9,410 nucleotides of DNA from positions 1 through 9,410 of the forward strand of contig VBLM01000061.1 of NCBI GenBank assembly GCA_005879095.1, written 5' to 3'. Below are positions 1 to 6,632 of the stretch, piece after piece. Source of the stretch: Deltaproteobacteria bacterium (lineage in GTDB: Bacteria > Myxococcota > Myxococcia > Myxococcales > 40CM-4-68-19). The notes below the pieces were generated by a model, which searched no databases, was not told the DNA's origin, and worked only from the letters and a program-made list of their open reading frames with translations. Numbering within the stretch: position 1 is the first letter of the stretch; the number at the start of each line of letters is the position of its first letter. The position numbers were made by a program, and so were the translations under genes.

Positions 1-1
1 C

Positions 2-625
2 TGCAGCGTCACCACCGAAAAAGGTCGCGTCGAGACGGCAGCGGCGGTGCTGGCGGCGGCCGGTCGCAGCGGCAACGTGCAGGGGCTCAACCTGGAAGCG
101 CTCGGCGTCGTGCCGGACAAGCGCGGCAACCTCGCCGTCAACGAGCATTTCCAGACCTCGGTGCCGCACATCTACGCGGCCGGCGACGTGGTCGGCTTTC
201 CCGGCCTCGCTTCGAACAGCATGGAGCAGGGGCGGGTCGCGATGTGTCACGCGTGTCACTTGTCCTACAAGACCCGCGTCAATACCCTCTTTCCCTACGG
301 CATCTACACCATCCCCGAGATCAGCTACGTCGGTCTGAACGAGGAGGAACTGAAGGCCAAGGGCGTCGACTACCTCGTCGGCCGCGCCTTCATGCGCGAG
401 AACGCCCGCGGCGAAATCCTCGGCGCCGAGAGCGGCTTCCTGAAGCTCGTCTTCGCGCCTTCCGACAAGAAGATCCTCGGCGTGCACGCGATGGGGCCGA
501 GCGTGACGGAGTTGATCCACATCGGCGAGATGGCGCTCTTGCAGGGCGCGACCATCGACCTCTTCATCGACGCGGTCTTCAACTATCCGCTCGCCCGGCG
601 GGCTAAGGCAAGCGTAGCGGCGTGA
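2..625 (+). CDS. sthA: Soluble (Si-specific) NAD(P)+ transhydrogenase, C-terminal part, 5' end outside window
   Basis: The enzyme is an FAD flavoprotein of the pyridine nucleotide-disulfide oxidoreductase family that moves hydride between NADPH and NAD+ in the cytosol. About 207 residues are present; the family is about 465 long. Visible are the end of the NAD-binding domain (AAAGRSGN near residue 18), the second FAD-contact motif YAAGDVVGFPGLAS (GD at 61-62), then the dimerisation domain beginning PYGIYTIPEIS (about 97) and running through ILGVHAMG, ELIHIGEMAL and VFNYP. YGIYTIPEIS and the wording around it fit SthA better than lipoamide dehydrogenase. The last eleven residues (LARRAKASVAA) do not follow the usual ending, in which FNYP is followed by about 17 residues resembling TMAEAYRVAALNG. 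Neither other frame restores it. The tail overlaps the convergent PHP gene by 23 bp. SthA is the best family call; the tail may be a rearrangement or assembly break. Confidence 0.88.
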   Translation, partial: CSVTTEKGRVETAAAVLAAAGRSGNVQGLNLEALGVVPDKRGNLAVNEHFQTSVPHIYAAGDVVGFPGLASNSMEQGRVAMCHACHLSYKTRVNTLFPYGIYTIPEISYVGLNEEELKAKGVDYLVGRAFMRENARGEILGAESGFLKLVFAPSDKKILGVHAMGPSVTELIHIGEMALLQGATIDLFIDAVFNYPLARRAKASVAA

Positions 626-3233
626 TGCCCGGCTTGCCGTCGGCGTCGATCCAGATCGGATTCGTGATCGCGTAGGGCGGCACGTCCAACTGCACGACGG
701 GCCACAGCGCGTGGCTGCCTCCGCCACGCACGGTGGCGATCAGCCAGGTGTCGACTGCCGGAGAAATCGGAATGTCGACGCTGCCGCCGAAGCGCAAGCC
801 GTCGACGACCGGCGCGCCGGTCAGATCGATCGGCTTCACGATGTGCGCGCCCTGCGCGCTGGTGTCGCCCATCCAGATGTCGGCGCGCTGCAGCGCTCCC
901 ATCCAGGCCGGCGCCTGCACGCGGACGGTCAGATGCACGACCGGCGAACCGGTCGAGAAGTCGGGTTGCACCGTGTCGCCGATGCCGCCGCCGGGCGCAC
1001 TGATGGTGAGGAAGGGACCGCCGCTGATGGTGACCTTGCTCGCCCTCAGCGCAGCCGTGATCTGGGCGTCGGTCACTTGCGAGGGATCATCCGTGCCGAT
1101 TTGCAAGTAATTCCGCGGATATCCGACCTCGCGCAGGCTGGCGTTGTGCGAGTCTGAATTGCCGGTGCCGGTCACGAACTTCGCGCGATCGAGAAAGGAG
1201 AACCAGTCGAACGCCGTTGGGTGTGAGGGAGCGGTGCAACTCGTGTCGCCCAGACAGCCTTCGAAGTTGGCGAGAGGAACGCCGTTCCACACCTCCATCG
1301 CGTCCCAGGTGGTCATGAAATCGGACCCGTTGACCGGCGCGATGAAATTGTTCGGGTCGAAATGAATCCAGTCGAGGTACGCCATCCCGACCGTGCGCGG
1401 ATGGTTCATCTGCACGATCGGCGCCTCGCCGGTCGCGGTCAGCCGAGTGCGCGCCTCGGCGATCACGTCGGGAATCGTCTTGTTGTACCAGTTGAATCCG
1501 CCGGCATTGAGCGCGGTCGCGATCGGCGTCAGCGGGAAGATGTTGAAGTGGCCGCTTCCGCTCGTCGTCAGCTCCGTCCCGGCGATGGTATGCATGAACG
1601 GCGTCAGCCCTTGAGCGGCCGCAGCGGGGCCGAAGTCGCCGATGAACTCGTGCTCGGTCGAGACCGGCACTTCCACGCCCTCGCCGGCGAACGCGCGCAC
1701 TTTCAATGGCAGGAGGTCGTCGGCGTCGGGCGAGTACTGCGCGTGGACGTGGAAGTCGCCCGAGATCCAGCCGCTGGTATCGATTACGCGGCGCAACCTC
1801 GCGCTGGCGCTCGCATTGCCGCCCGGTAGCGCGGCGACGTCTACGGCCGGCCGGTCGTATTCGAAGCCGCGCGAGAACGTCACGTGCCAGGTTCCGGGGT
1901 AGACCGGCACGGTGGCCTTGCCGTCGGCGCTGAAGACGACGATGGGCTGCTTGTCCCACATCTCGCCCATCGCGGCGGGCAGCGTCGGCCGCGGCGTGCT
2001 CACCGGTTCGAGGACGATCTTGGCCGGGATCGGGTGGCCGTCCTTGTCGGTCGCGGTCGCGTTGATCACCGACTGCCCGCCCAACGTCAGATTCACGCCG
2101 AGCAGGCCAGTCGACGGCACGGTGATGGCCTGCGCCGCGCTCCCGGTCCGATCGTCGGCAACCGCGCGCACGGAATAGCTGCCGGGCAGCACCCGTGCCG
2201 ACCAGCTTCCGTCGGCCGCGGTCCGCACGAAGCTCACGACAGAAAGGCCCGTAGTATCGGTCACATGCACGCGCGCGCCGGCGACGGGATTGCCGGCCGC
2301 ATCGGCCACCGTGCCCGAGAGCAGCGAGTCGCCGATGCTCGCCACCTCCGCGTGCGCGGCCTGCAGGCTTCCGACGTCGCCGGTGCCGACGCCGATGGCG
2401 AAGCGGAACGTGTCCGACTGCCCGGCCGGAATGTGGATCTGCGGATACTGCCCGATCAACACGTGTGCGAAGTTCAGGATCGGCGAGAAGGACGCGTGCA
2501 ATTCCAGCACCGAGTAGCTGATCTTTTCGCCCACCGCCGCGTAGAACTGGGCGCTGGTATTGACGCGCGCGAGGTCGGAGAAGTCGACGTCGAATCCGCT
2601 CTTGTCCACCCAGTGGCGCAGGCCGCGGTTCATCGCCATGCCGATGTAGGGCGCCGTGATGTCGAGCGTGCTGTCGCCGTCGTTCTGGATGGTCAGGTTG
2701 ACCAGCATCGCGTCGGTGTCGGGCGCCAGCGAGTACTCGCGGTAGATGGTCGCGTGCAGCGGCGCCGGCTGCGCGCTGACGGCGAAGATGCTGGCCATGA
2801 ACGGCGATTCCGCGCCGTGGCCGGTGGCGCGGAGGACGGCCGGCTCGCCGTCGCGCCCGTCGTTGACCACGGTGATGCCGGTGCACTCGGCGGCGCGGAA
2901 GTTGAGGCCGATCCACACCTCGCCCCAGCGGCTTTCGCCCGGAAGGCCCGCGTCGCGCTGCCGGTCGGCGGCGGCGATCGAGCCGTCGGAGGGCCGCGCG
3001 TCCTCGACCACGAAACGGACGCGTGAATTCGCGATTTCCCAGTCACCCTTGCGTCCGCCGGTCGAGGGGCCGGTGATCAAGTCGTTCGGGTCCTCGATCT
3101 TCCAGGCCGCGGCGAAGCCGGGGCCGGGCAGCGCGTGGCCGCCGTCGGGGAGGATGCCGCCGTCGGGTTGCTGCTCCGCCGGGCTGCGATGGCAGGCGAG
3201 ACAGAGCGCTGCGATCGCGAAGAGACGGCGCAT
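603..3233 (-). CDS. CehA/McbA-family PHP-type metallohydrolase, exported, probable lipoprotein (876 aa)
   Basis: Likely a metal-dependent hydrolase of the PHP superfamily, acting outside the cytoplasm. The N-terminus (MRRLFAIAALCLAC) is a short signal peptide with a non-canonical lipobox (CLA before Cys14), followed by a PDGG-rich linker typical of myxobacterial lipoproteins. Residues about 40-300 form a beta-rich region. Residues about 303-385 are a carboxypeptidase-regulatory-like Ig fold (SGTVADAAGNPVAGARV, DGSWSARVLPGSYSV). The PHP domain starts near 488. Its candidate metal ligands are H495 and H497 (GDFHVHAQYSPD), H528 (STEHEF), E554 (AGTEL), H562 (GHFNIFP), H611 (MNHPR), and D694 and H696 (GNSDSH). 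The usual TDH has Glu at the Asp position. The closing AITNPIWIDADG is also usual in the family. The substrate is unknown; CehA and McbA hydrolyse carbaryl, but most relatives are uncharacterised. The only ATG at the signal peptide is at 3233, with a weak SD (GACGGG). It is divergent from the small lipoprotein gene. Confidence 0.85.
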   Translation of the reverse strand: MRRLFAIAALCLACHRSPAEQQPDGGILPDGGHALPGPGFAAAWKIEDPNDLITGPSTGGRKGDWEIANSRVRFVVEDARPSDGSIAAADRQRDAGLPGESRWGEVWIGLNFRAAECTGITVVNDGRDGEPAVLRATGHGAESPFMASIFAVSAQPAPLHATIYREYSLAPDTDAMLVNLTIQNDGDSTLDITAPYIGMAMNRGLRHWVDKSGFDVDFSDLARVNTSAQFYAAVGEKISYSVLELHASFSPILNFAHVLIGQYPQIHIPAGQSDTFRFAIGVGTGDVGSLQAAHAEVASIGDSLLSGTVADAAGNPVAGARVHVTDTTGLSVVSFVRTAADGSWSARVLPGSYSVRAVADDRTGSAAQAITVPSTGLLGVNLTLGGQSVINATATDKDGHPIPAKIVLEPVSTPRPTLPAAMGEMWDKQPIVVFSADGKATVPVYPGTWHVTFSRGFEYDRPAVDVAALPGGNASASARLRRVIDTSGWISGDFHVHAQYSPDADDLLPLKVRAFAGEGVEVPVSTEHEFIGDFGPAAAAQGLTPFMHTIAGTELTTSGSGHFNIFPLTPIATALNAGGFNWYNKTIPDVIAEARTRLTATGEAPIVQMNHPRTVGMAYLDWIHFDPNNFIAPVNGSDFMTTWDAMEVWNGVPLANFEGCLGDTSCTAPSHPTAFDWFSFLDRAKFVTGTGNSDSHNASLREVGYPRNYLQIGTDDPSQVTDAQITAALRASKVTISGGPFLTISAPGGGIGDTVQPDFSTGSPVVHLTVRVQAPAWMGALQRADIWMGDTSAQGAHIVKPIDLTGAPVVDGLRFGGSVDIPISPAVDTWLIATVRGGGSHALWPVVQLDVPPYAITNPIWIDADGKPGITPLRLP

Positions 3234-3240
3234 CCCGTCG

Positions 3241-3250
3241 ATGCTATCAG
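3241..3250. promoter_or_regulatory. Candidate shared -10 region for the divergent lipoprotein and PHP hydrolase genes
   Basis: The ten bases ATGCTATCAG lie in the 26-bp gap between the two divergent starts and are AT-richer than their surroundings. On the plus strand they read TGC-TATCAG, an extended -10 with four of six matches to TATAAT. On the minus strand they read TGA-TAGCAT, again TG-extended with four of six matches. The predicted start sites (about 3257 plus, about 3234 minus) fall within a few bases of each start codon, which would make both messages nearly leaderless. No good -35 is visible on either side. This is a pattern match only. Confidence 0.3.
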
Positions 3251-3259
3251 AGCGGCTTG

Positions 3260-3544
3260 ATGCGCCCTATCGTGCTGCTGACGGTGGTGCTCGCGTGCTC
3301 CGAGCCGAAACAGCGCGATTTCACGATGCCGCGCAGCGTCGAAGACGTGCGGGGACGGCTGCTGCCGCTGGTCGAGGGGCACCCGGTCGGGGAGGCGCGT
3401 GAGTTCATGGTCCAGCACGGGTTTTCGTGCGATGACCCACTGCCGTCGGCGACCGACGCGCACGCGCACGTGTGTCACGCGGGGCAACGGACGGTCGTGT
3501 TGCTGGAGCGGAACGGACGCGTCGCGGACGTGCAGGCGCGCTGA
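3260..3544 (+). CDS. Small putative lipoprotein, unknown function (94 aa)
   Basis: I do not recognise a named family. ATG at 3260 opens a short hydrophobic leader (MRPIVLLTVVLAC) ending in a plausible signal peptidase II site at Cys13 (VLA-C), followed by a polar stretch (SEPKQRD). A TTG immediately before, at 3257, is also in frame, but the ATG is preferred. The mature part of about 80 residues has the pattern of small periplasmic lipoproteins: a helix with EAREFMVQHGFSC, then a His-rich turn (DAHAHVC) and two short beta strands (RTVVLLER, GRVADVQAR). Cys57 and Cys72 could form a disulfide. Codon third positions are GC-rich like the neighbours, supporting real coding. The SD is weak (AGAGCGG), so the message may be near-leaderless. 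It is divergent from the PHP hydrolase gene and 81 bp before the M23-PLD gene, on the same strand. Exported is fairly likely; function unknown. Confidence 0.66.
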   Translation: MRPIVLLTVVLACSEPKQRDFTMPRSVEDVRGRLLPLVEGHPVGEAREFMVQHGFSCDDPLPSATDAHAHVCHAGQRTVVLLERNGRVADVQAR

Positions 3545-3570
3545 GACGTTTTCGTGCTCGGGATTCGCGC

Positions 3571-3586
3571 TGGCGTCGGCTTTGCC
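3571..3586 (+). promoter_or_regulatory. Candidate sigma-54 (-24/-12) promoter for the M23-PLD gene
   Basis: TGGC at 3571-3574 and TTGC at 3582-3585 match the two halves of the RpoN consensus TGGCAC-N5-TTGC. Ten bases separate the -24 GG from the -12 GC, the exact consensus spacing. The two bases after the first TGGC (GT rather than AC) are off consensus. Transcription would begin near 3597, leaving a leader of about 29 nt before the ATG at 3626. No matching sigma-70 promoter was found in this 81-bp gap. An upstream activator site is not recognisable; it would have to lie inside the lipoprotein gene. Confidence 0.45.
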
Positions 3587-3615
3587 GGTAGCATGGCGTA
3601 ACCTTGTCCGTGAAC

Positions 3616-3623
3616 AGGGGGGG
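3616..3623 (+). promoter_or_regulatory. Ribosome binding site fixing the start of the M23-PLD gene
   Basis: AGGGGGGG ends two bases before the ATG at 3626, so its AGGGG core is five bases from the start. It is the clearest Shine-Dalgarno sequence on the plus strand here and supports the ATG over nearby GTG codons in other frames. Confidence 0.6.
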
Positions 3624-3625
3624 TC

Positions 3626-5341
3626 ATGCAGCCGAAGAAGGATGGTCCGGCCGGCATCAGTCTGCCGTTCGAGGTCAACCGATCGAAGGCGGTCACCGAC
3701 GACGCCGTACAGTCGCTCTATCGGACCAGCGAGCGGGGGCAGGACGGCGCATTTCCACTCGGGACGAGCGCACAGTTTCACAGCGGCGCCGACATGGTGG
3801 TGGACCGCAACCGGCCCATCTGCGCCATCGCTGCGGGCGAGGTGGTCGCGGCGCGCAACGGCGTGGGGCCCGGCGAGCACCCTTGGGGCGACACGGGATT
3901 CGTGCTGCTGCGGCATCCGCTCGACAACGACAAGTGCATCTACAGCCTGTTCTTGCACCTGCAGCGCGAGGTGCTGCATCCCGATCGTACGAAGGCCGGA
4001 TGGCTGCGCCGGCTTCTCCTCGATGGGGCGCCGGCCGGAGGCAAGCCGAAATGGAGGGTGCTGGGAAGCTTCCCGACCTGGAACGACGAGGACAGAGGCC
4101 GGTTCTCGCAGGCCAACATGCACGCCGACAAGCCGCTGCAGGCCGGGATCTACGACGACGAAGGCAGTACCGTGGAAGGGACCGGCTTGTACCTGAAGAT
4201 CAAGGGCCGGTGGATCAAGGCGAGCAGCGGCCGCAAGATGCAGGTGAAGCAGCTGTCGCCCTGGACCGGGTTCGACCTCGATGATGCGGCCAGCAAGAAC
4301 CCCATCATCGCCACGCTCAGGGACGGCAAGGTGGCAATCCTCGACGCCGACAAGAAGGATGGCCGGTACCGCTGGACGGTGGAAGCGGGCGAGACCGTCG
4401 GCCTCGCCGGAACCTACCAGGGCGTGCCGCGCGTGCACTGGTCGGTGTTCTCGAAAAACGAGCTCTTTCCCACCGGTCCGCTGCCGGGCAAGGAGTTCGG
4501 TCCCGCCGACAAGGTGAAGCTGAGCGAGGTGGACCTGACCGAGGAGCGCGGCGACGTCAAGCACACCGAGAAGCTGATCGAGGCGCTCGATCCGCAGAAG
4601 AAGACCATCGCCAGCATGCCCCACGCCATCCCCAAGCCCGGCGAAGTGCAACTCTTCTACCGGACGCCTGAAGAGTGCTGGCGGTCGCGGTACCTCGCCG
4701 TCAAAGGACTGACCGAGTTTGCGCTCGACGTGGACGCGTTCCTGCAGCAGGACCGCCACCAGTCGCACGGCGACGCGGAGCGCGAGCAGTTCAAGAAGAA
4801 CACCCAGAGCTTCCTCTTCTGGAAAGACCTGGCCCAGGCCGACGACTTCCCCAAGGACGGCAAGGCCGTCTTCGTCCATCCGGCCACCGCCATGCGGCTG
4901 ATGCCGGCGCTGCTGGTTCATTCCTTCGACGCCGGACCGGGAGGCGCGCGACCACCGCCTCTGGATGCCTCCGCCGCGCGCGGGAAACGAGGTGGAGTTC
5001 CTGATCGACGGGCGCGAAACCTATCGCGCGATGCTGAAGGCGATGAAGACGGCCTGGGGAAGAGGGACGTTCATCTACCTGGCCAACTGGTGGGTGAATT
5101 ACGACTTCGGCCTCGACCAAGACGGCGGAACCACGCTGAAGAGTGTCCTGCAAGTGGCCGCGCTGAGCGGGTGCATGGTGCGCGCGTTGTTCTGGGATCG
5201 GACGACGCAAGCGAGCCAGAACACCGCGGAAGCCGCCTTCATCAACATGCTGCCGGAGGGGCGCGGCCACGCCATCCTGGACGGCAGACACCACGTGGTC
5301 GGAACGCACCACCAGAAGATCCTCTGCGTGTACGGCAATGA
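3626..5341 (+). CDS. N-terminal segment of M23-like/phospholipase D fusion; homologous coding ends near 4940 at a frame break
   Basis: As the sequence stands, this frame runs to 5341 (571 codons), but only about the first 438 residues look real. Beyond about 4940 it is an arginine-rich out-of-frame reading of the phospholipase. There is no signal peptide. Residues about 40-275 resemble a LytM/M23 endopeptidase split by a long insertion. H52 and D56 (HSGAD) match the zinc HxxxD motif; AAGEVVAARNG is the usual core strand; H111 (LFLHLQ) matches the second conserved histidine; PRVHWSVF (269-271) matches PHLHFEV but with Arg at the first, catalytic His. Residues about 340-430 (RYLAVKGLTEF, then SFLFWKDL and VFVHPATAMRLM) recall the tail of M23 peptidases linked to type VI secretion (memory-based inference). 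Activity as a peptidoglycan hydrolase is doubtful; it may bind peptidoglycan instead. Start: ATG with a strong SD. Confidence 0.72.
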   Translation: MQPKKDGPAGISLPFEVNRSKAVTDDAVQSLYRTSERGQDGAFPLGTSAQFHSGADMVVDRNRPICAIAAGEVVAARNGVGPGEHPWGDTGFVLLRHPLDNDKCIYSLFLHLQREVLHPDRTKAGWLRRLLLDGAPAGGKPKWRVLGSFPTWNDEDRGRFSQANMHADKPLQAGIYDDEGSTVEGTGLYLKIKGRWIKASSGRKMQVKQLSPWTGFDLDDAASKNPIIATLRDGKVAILDADKKDGRYRWTVEAGETVGLAGTYQGVPRVHWSVFSKNELFPTGPLPGKEFGPADKVKLSEVDLTEERGDVKHTEKLIEALDPQKKTIASMPHAIPKPGEVQLFYRTPEECWRSRYLAVKGLTEFALDVDAFLQQDRHQSHGDAEREQFKKNTQSFLFWKDLAQADDFPKDGKAVFVHPATAMRLMPALLVHSFDAGPGGARPPPLDASAARGKRGGVPDRRARNLSRDAEGDEDGLGKRDVHLPGQLVGELRLRPRPRRRNHAEECPASGRAERVHGARVVLGSDDASEPEHRGSRLHQHAAGGARPRHPGRQTPRGRNAPPEDPLRVRQ

Positions 5342-6620
5342 GGGTCTGATCTCCTTCTGCGGCGGGGTCGATTTCAATTACGACCGCGTCTACGGATTCG
5401 GCGACACCATCACGGGCGTGGAGGATTCGAACGACGACGTGAATGCGCGGCAGCCGGTCTTCAAGGGAAAGGCCTGGAGCGCGGGCGCGCCCCTGCTGGA
5501 TCTGCACTGCAAGATTCGCGGGCCGGCCGCATACGACCTGCTCGAGGTCTTCCTCAAGCGGTATGCCGACCACGCCCGGGCCTCCGGGAAGACGATCCTG
5601 GTGCCGCCTCGCCCCAGTCCAGTGGCGTCGAGCAAGGTCTACACGCGGATCGGGGCCACCTTCGGCACCTCGCCCAATGCCGTCGACACGCTCTTCACCC
5701 CCGATGACTCCGTCACGCAGCTCATCGAGCAGGCGGCCGACGGCCCGGGCGCCACCGAGATCCTGATCGCCGGCAGGGACCGCGGGGTTGCGCACACCAG
5801 GCAAACCTTCCCGTATTCGTTCGCTCCACACGGCCGGCAATCCGGACGCGCGCAGCTGCTGTGGGCGATCTCTTCGGCGCGCTACTTCATCTACTTCGAG
5901 GACCAGTACATGGTGAGCCGGGAGATCGCCGAGGCGCTGAATGCGGCGCTGAAGCGCGGCGTCCTGTTCATCCTCGGGGTGATCCCGCACCAGGAGATCA
6001 GCACCGACTTCGAGTTCGAGCAGCTTCCGCCCGTGCGCAAGACACTGTTCATCGACAAGGTGCTCAAGGACATTCCGTTCCCGCAAAGGCGGTTTCAGCT
6101 CTTCTGCCCGAAGCACGCGGAAACATCCCCGCGAGGAAGCCGGTACCGGTACATCCACTCGAAGCTGTGGGTATTCGACGACGAGTTCTGCACCATCGGC
6201 TCGATGAACATCAACGATCGCGGGACCACGCACGATTCCGAGCTGGCAGCCGGCATCTACGAGCAAGGTGACGGCTCGAGTCGCTACGGATTCGCGCACC
6301 GGCTGCGGATGAGGCTCTGGGCCAGGCTGCTGGGAAAGACCGGCGACGAGCTCGACCAGCTGGTGGACCCGATCAATGCCCTCGACCTGTGGAAGGAGGC
6401 CGCTCACGCGGTGCCCTACGACTGGTCGGGCCCGGACTTCGACTGGAACGGCAAGACGGATTCGCGGCGCGACGGCGCGGAAGGCCTCGTCCCGCTGAAC
6501 ATGGGCGAATGGCTGGAGCTGATTTTCGATCCGAGGACCAGCCCGGGGAAGGACGAGAGCTGGTCCGACCTGGCCAACCCGGATCCGAAGAAGACGATCG
6601 AGATCGTGTCGCCGGAGTGA
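4965..6620 (+). CDS. Phospholipase D domain, C-terminal segment of the same gene in the next frame
   Basis: This is a eukaryote-type PLD catalytic region, predicted to hydrolyse or transfer the head group of phospholipids. Residue numbers count from the ATG at 4965. GNEVEFLIDGRETYRAML opens the domain. The first HKD motif is H116-Q-K118, but the Asp position is Tyr123. GGVDFNYDRVY and LLDLHCKIRGPAAYDLL match the plant/animal PLD strings GGxDL and WHDxHxxIxGPAAxD. FIYFEDQYM (308-316) parallels IYIENQYF. The second HKD is complete (H398, K400, D405), followed by GSMNIND and HDSELA. Homology begins upstream of this ATG, near 4941 (EARDHRLW), and no SD precedes it at a usable distance (GGGAGG lies about 20 nt away). 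It is therefore most likely not a separate gene. Dropping one G from the GGG at 4939-4941 joins both segments into about 997 residues. It converges on the dehydrogenase gene with 12 bp between. Confidence 0.85.
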   Translation: MPPPRAGNEVEFLIDGRETYRAMLKAMKTAWGRGTFIYLANWWVNYDFGLDQDGGTTLKSVLQVAALSGCMVRALFWDRTTQASQNTAEAAFINMLPEGRGHAILDGRHHVVGTHHQKILCVYGNEGLISFCGGVDFNYDRVYGFGDTITGVEDSNDDVNARQPVFKGKAWSAGAPLLDLHCKIRGPAAYDLLEVFLKRYADHARASGKTILVPPRPSPVASSKVYTRIGATFGTSPNAVDTLFTPDDSVTQLIEQAADGPGATEILIAGRDRGVAHTRQTFPYSFAPHGRQSGRAQLLWAISSARYFIYFEDQYMVSREIAEALNAALKRGVLFILGVIPHQEISTDFEFEQLPPVRKTLFIDKVLKDIPFPQRRFQLFCPKHAETSPRGSRYRYIHSKLWVFDDEFCTIGSMNINDRGTTHDSELAAGIYEQGDGSSRYGFAHRLRMRLWARLLGKTGDELDQLVDPINALDLWKEAAHAVPYDWSGPDFDWNGKTDSRRDGAEGLVPLNMGEWLELIFDPRTSPGKDESWSDLANPDPKKTIEIVSPE

Positions 6621-6632
6621 GCCGAGCTCGTC

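Noticed and set aside
1884..3026. Long plus-strand open frame (380 codons) antisense to the PHP hydrolase
   Set aside because: Arg/Gly/Val/His-rich shadow of a strongly supported minus-strand gene, with no SD and no motif.
3077..4921. Long minus-strand open frame (614 codons) antisense to the lipoprotein and M23-PLD genes
   Set aside because: Composition is low-complexity (R, V, L, H rich) with no recognisable motif. It arises from GC-rich third positions of the plus-strand genes, which carry clear family motifs.
4791..6407. Long minus-strand open frame (538 codons) antisense to the PLD domain
   Set aside because: No motifs, and the opposite strand encodes the full PLD signature set; it is a shadow frame.
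4965..6620. Independent phospholipase gene starting at the ATG at 4965
   Set aside because: No Shine-Dalgarno at a workable distance, and homologous sequence extends upstream of this ATG. A frame break in one gene explains it better.
6621..6632. Possible bidirectional terminator between the convergent PLD and dehydrogenase genes
   Set aside because: Only 12 bp with a six-base GAGCTC palindrome and no T-run; too little to call a terminator.
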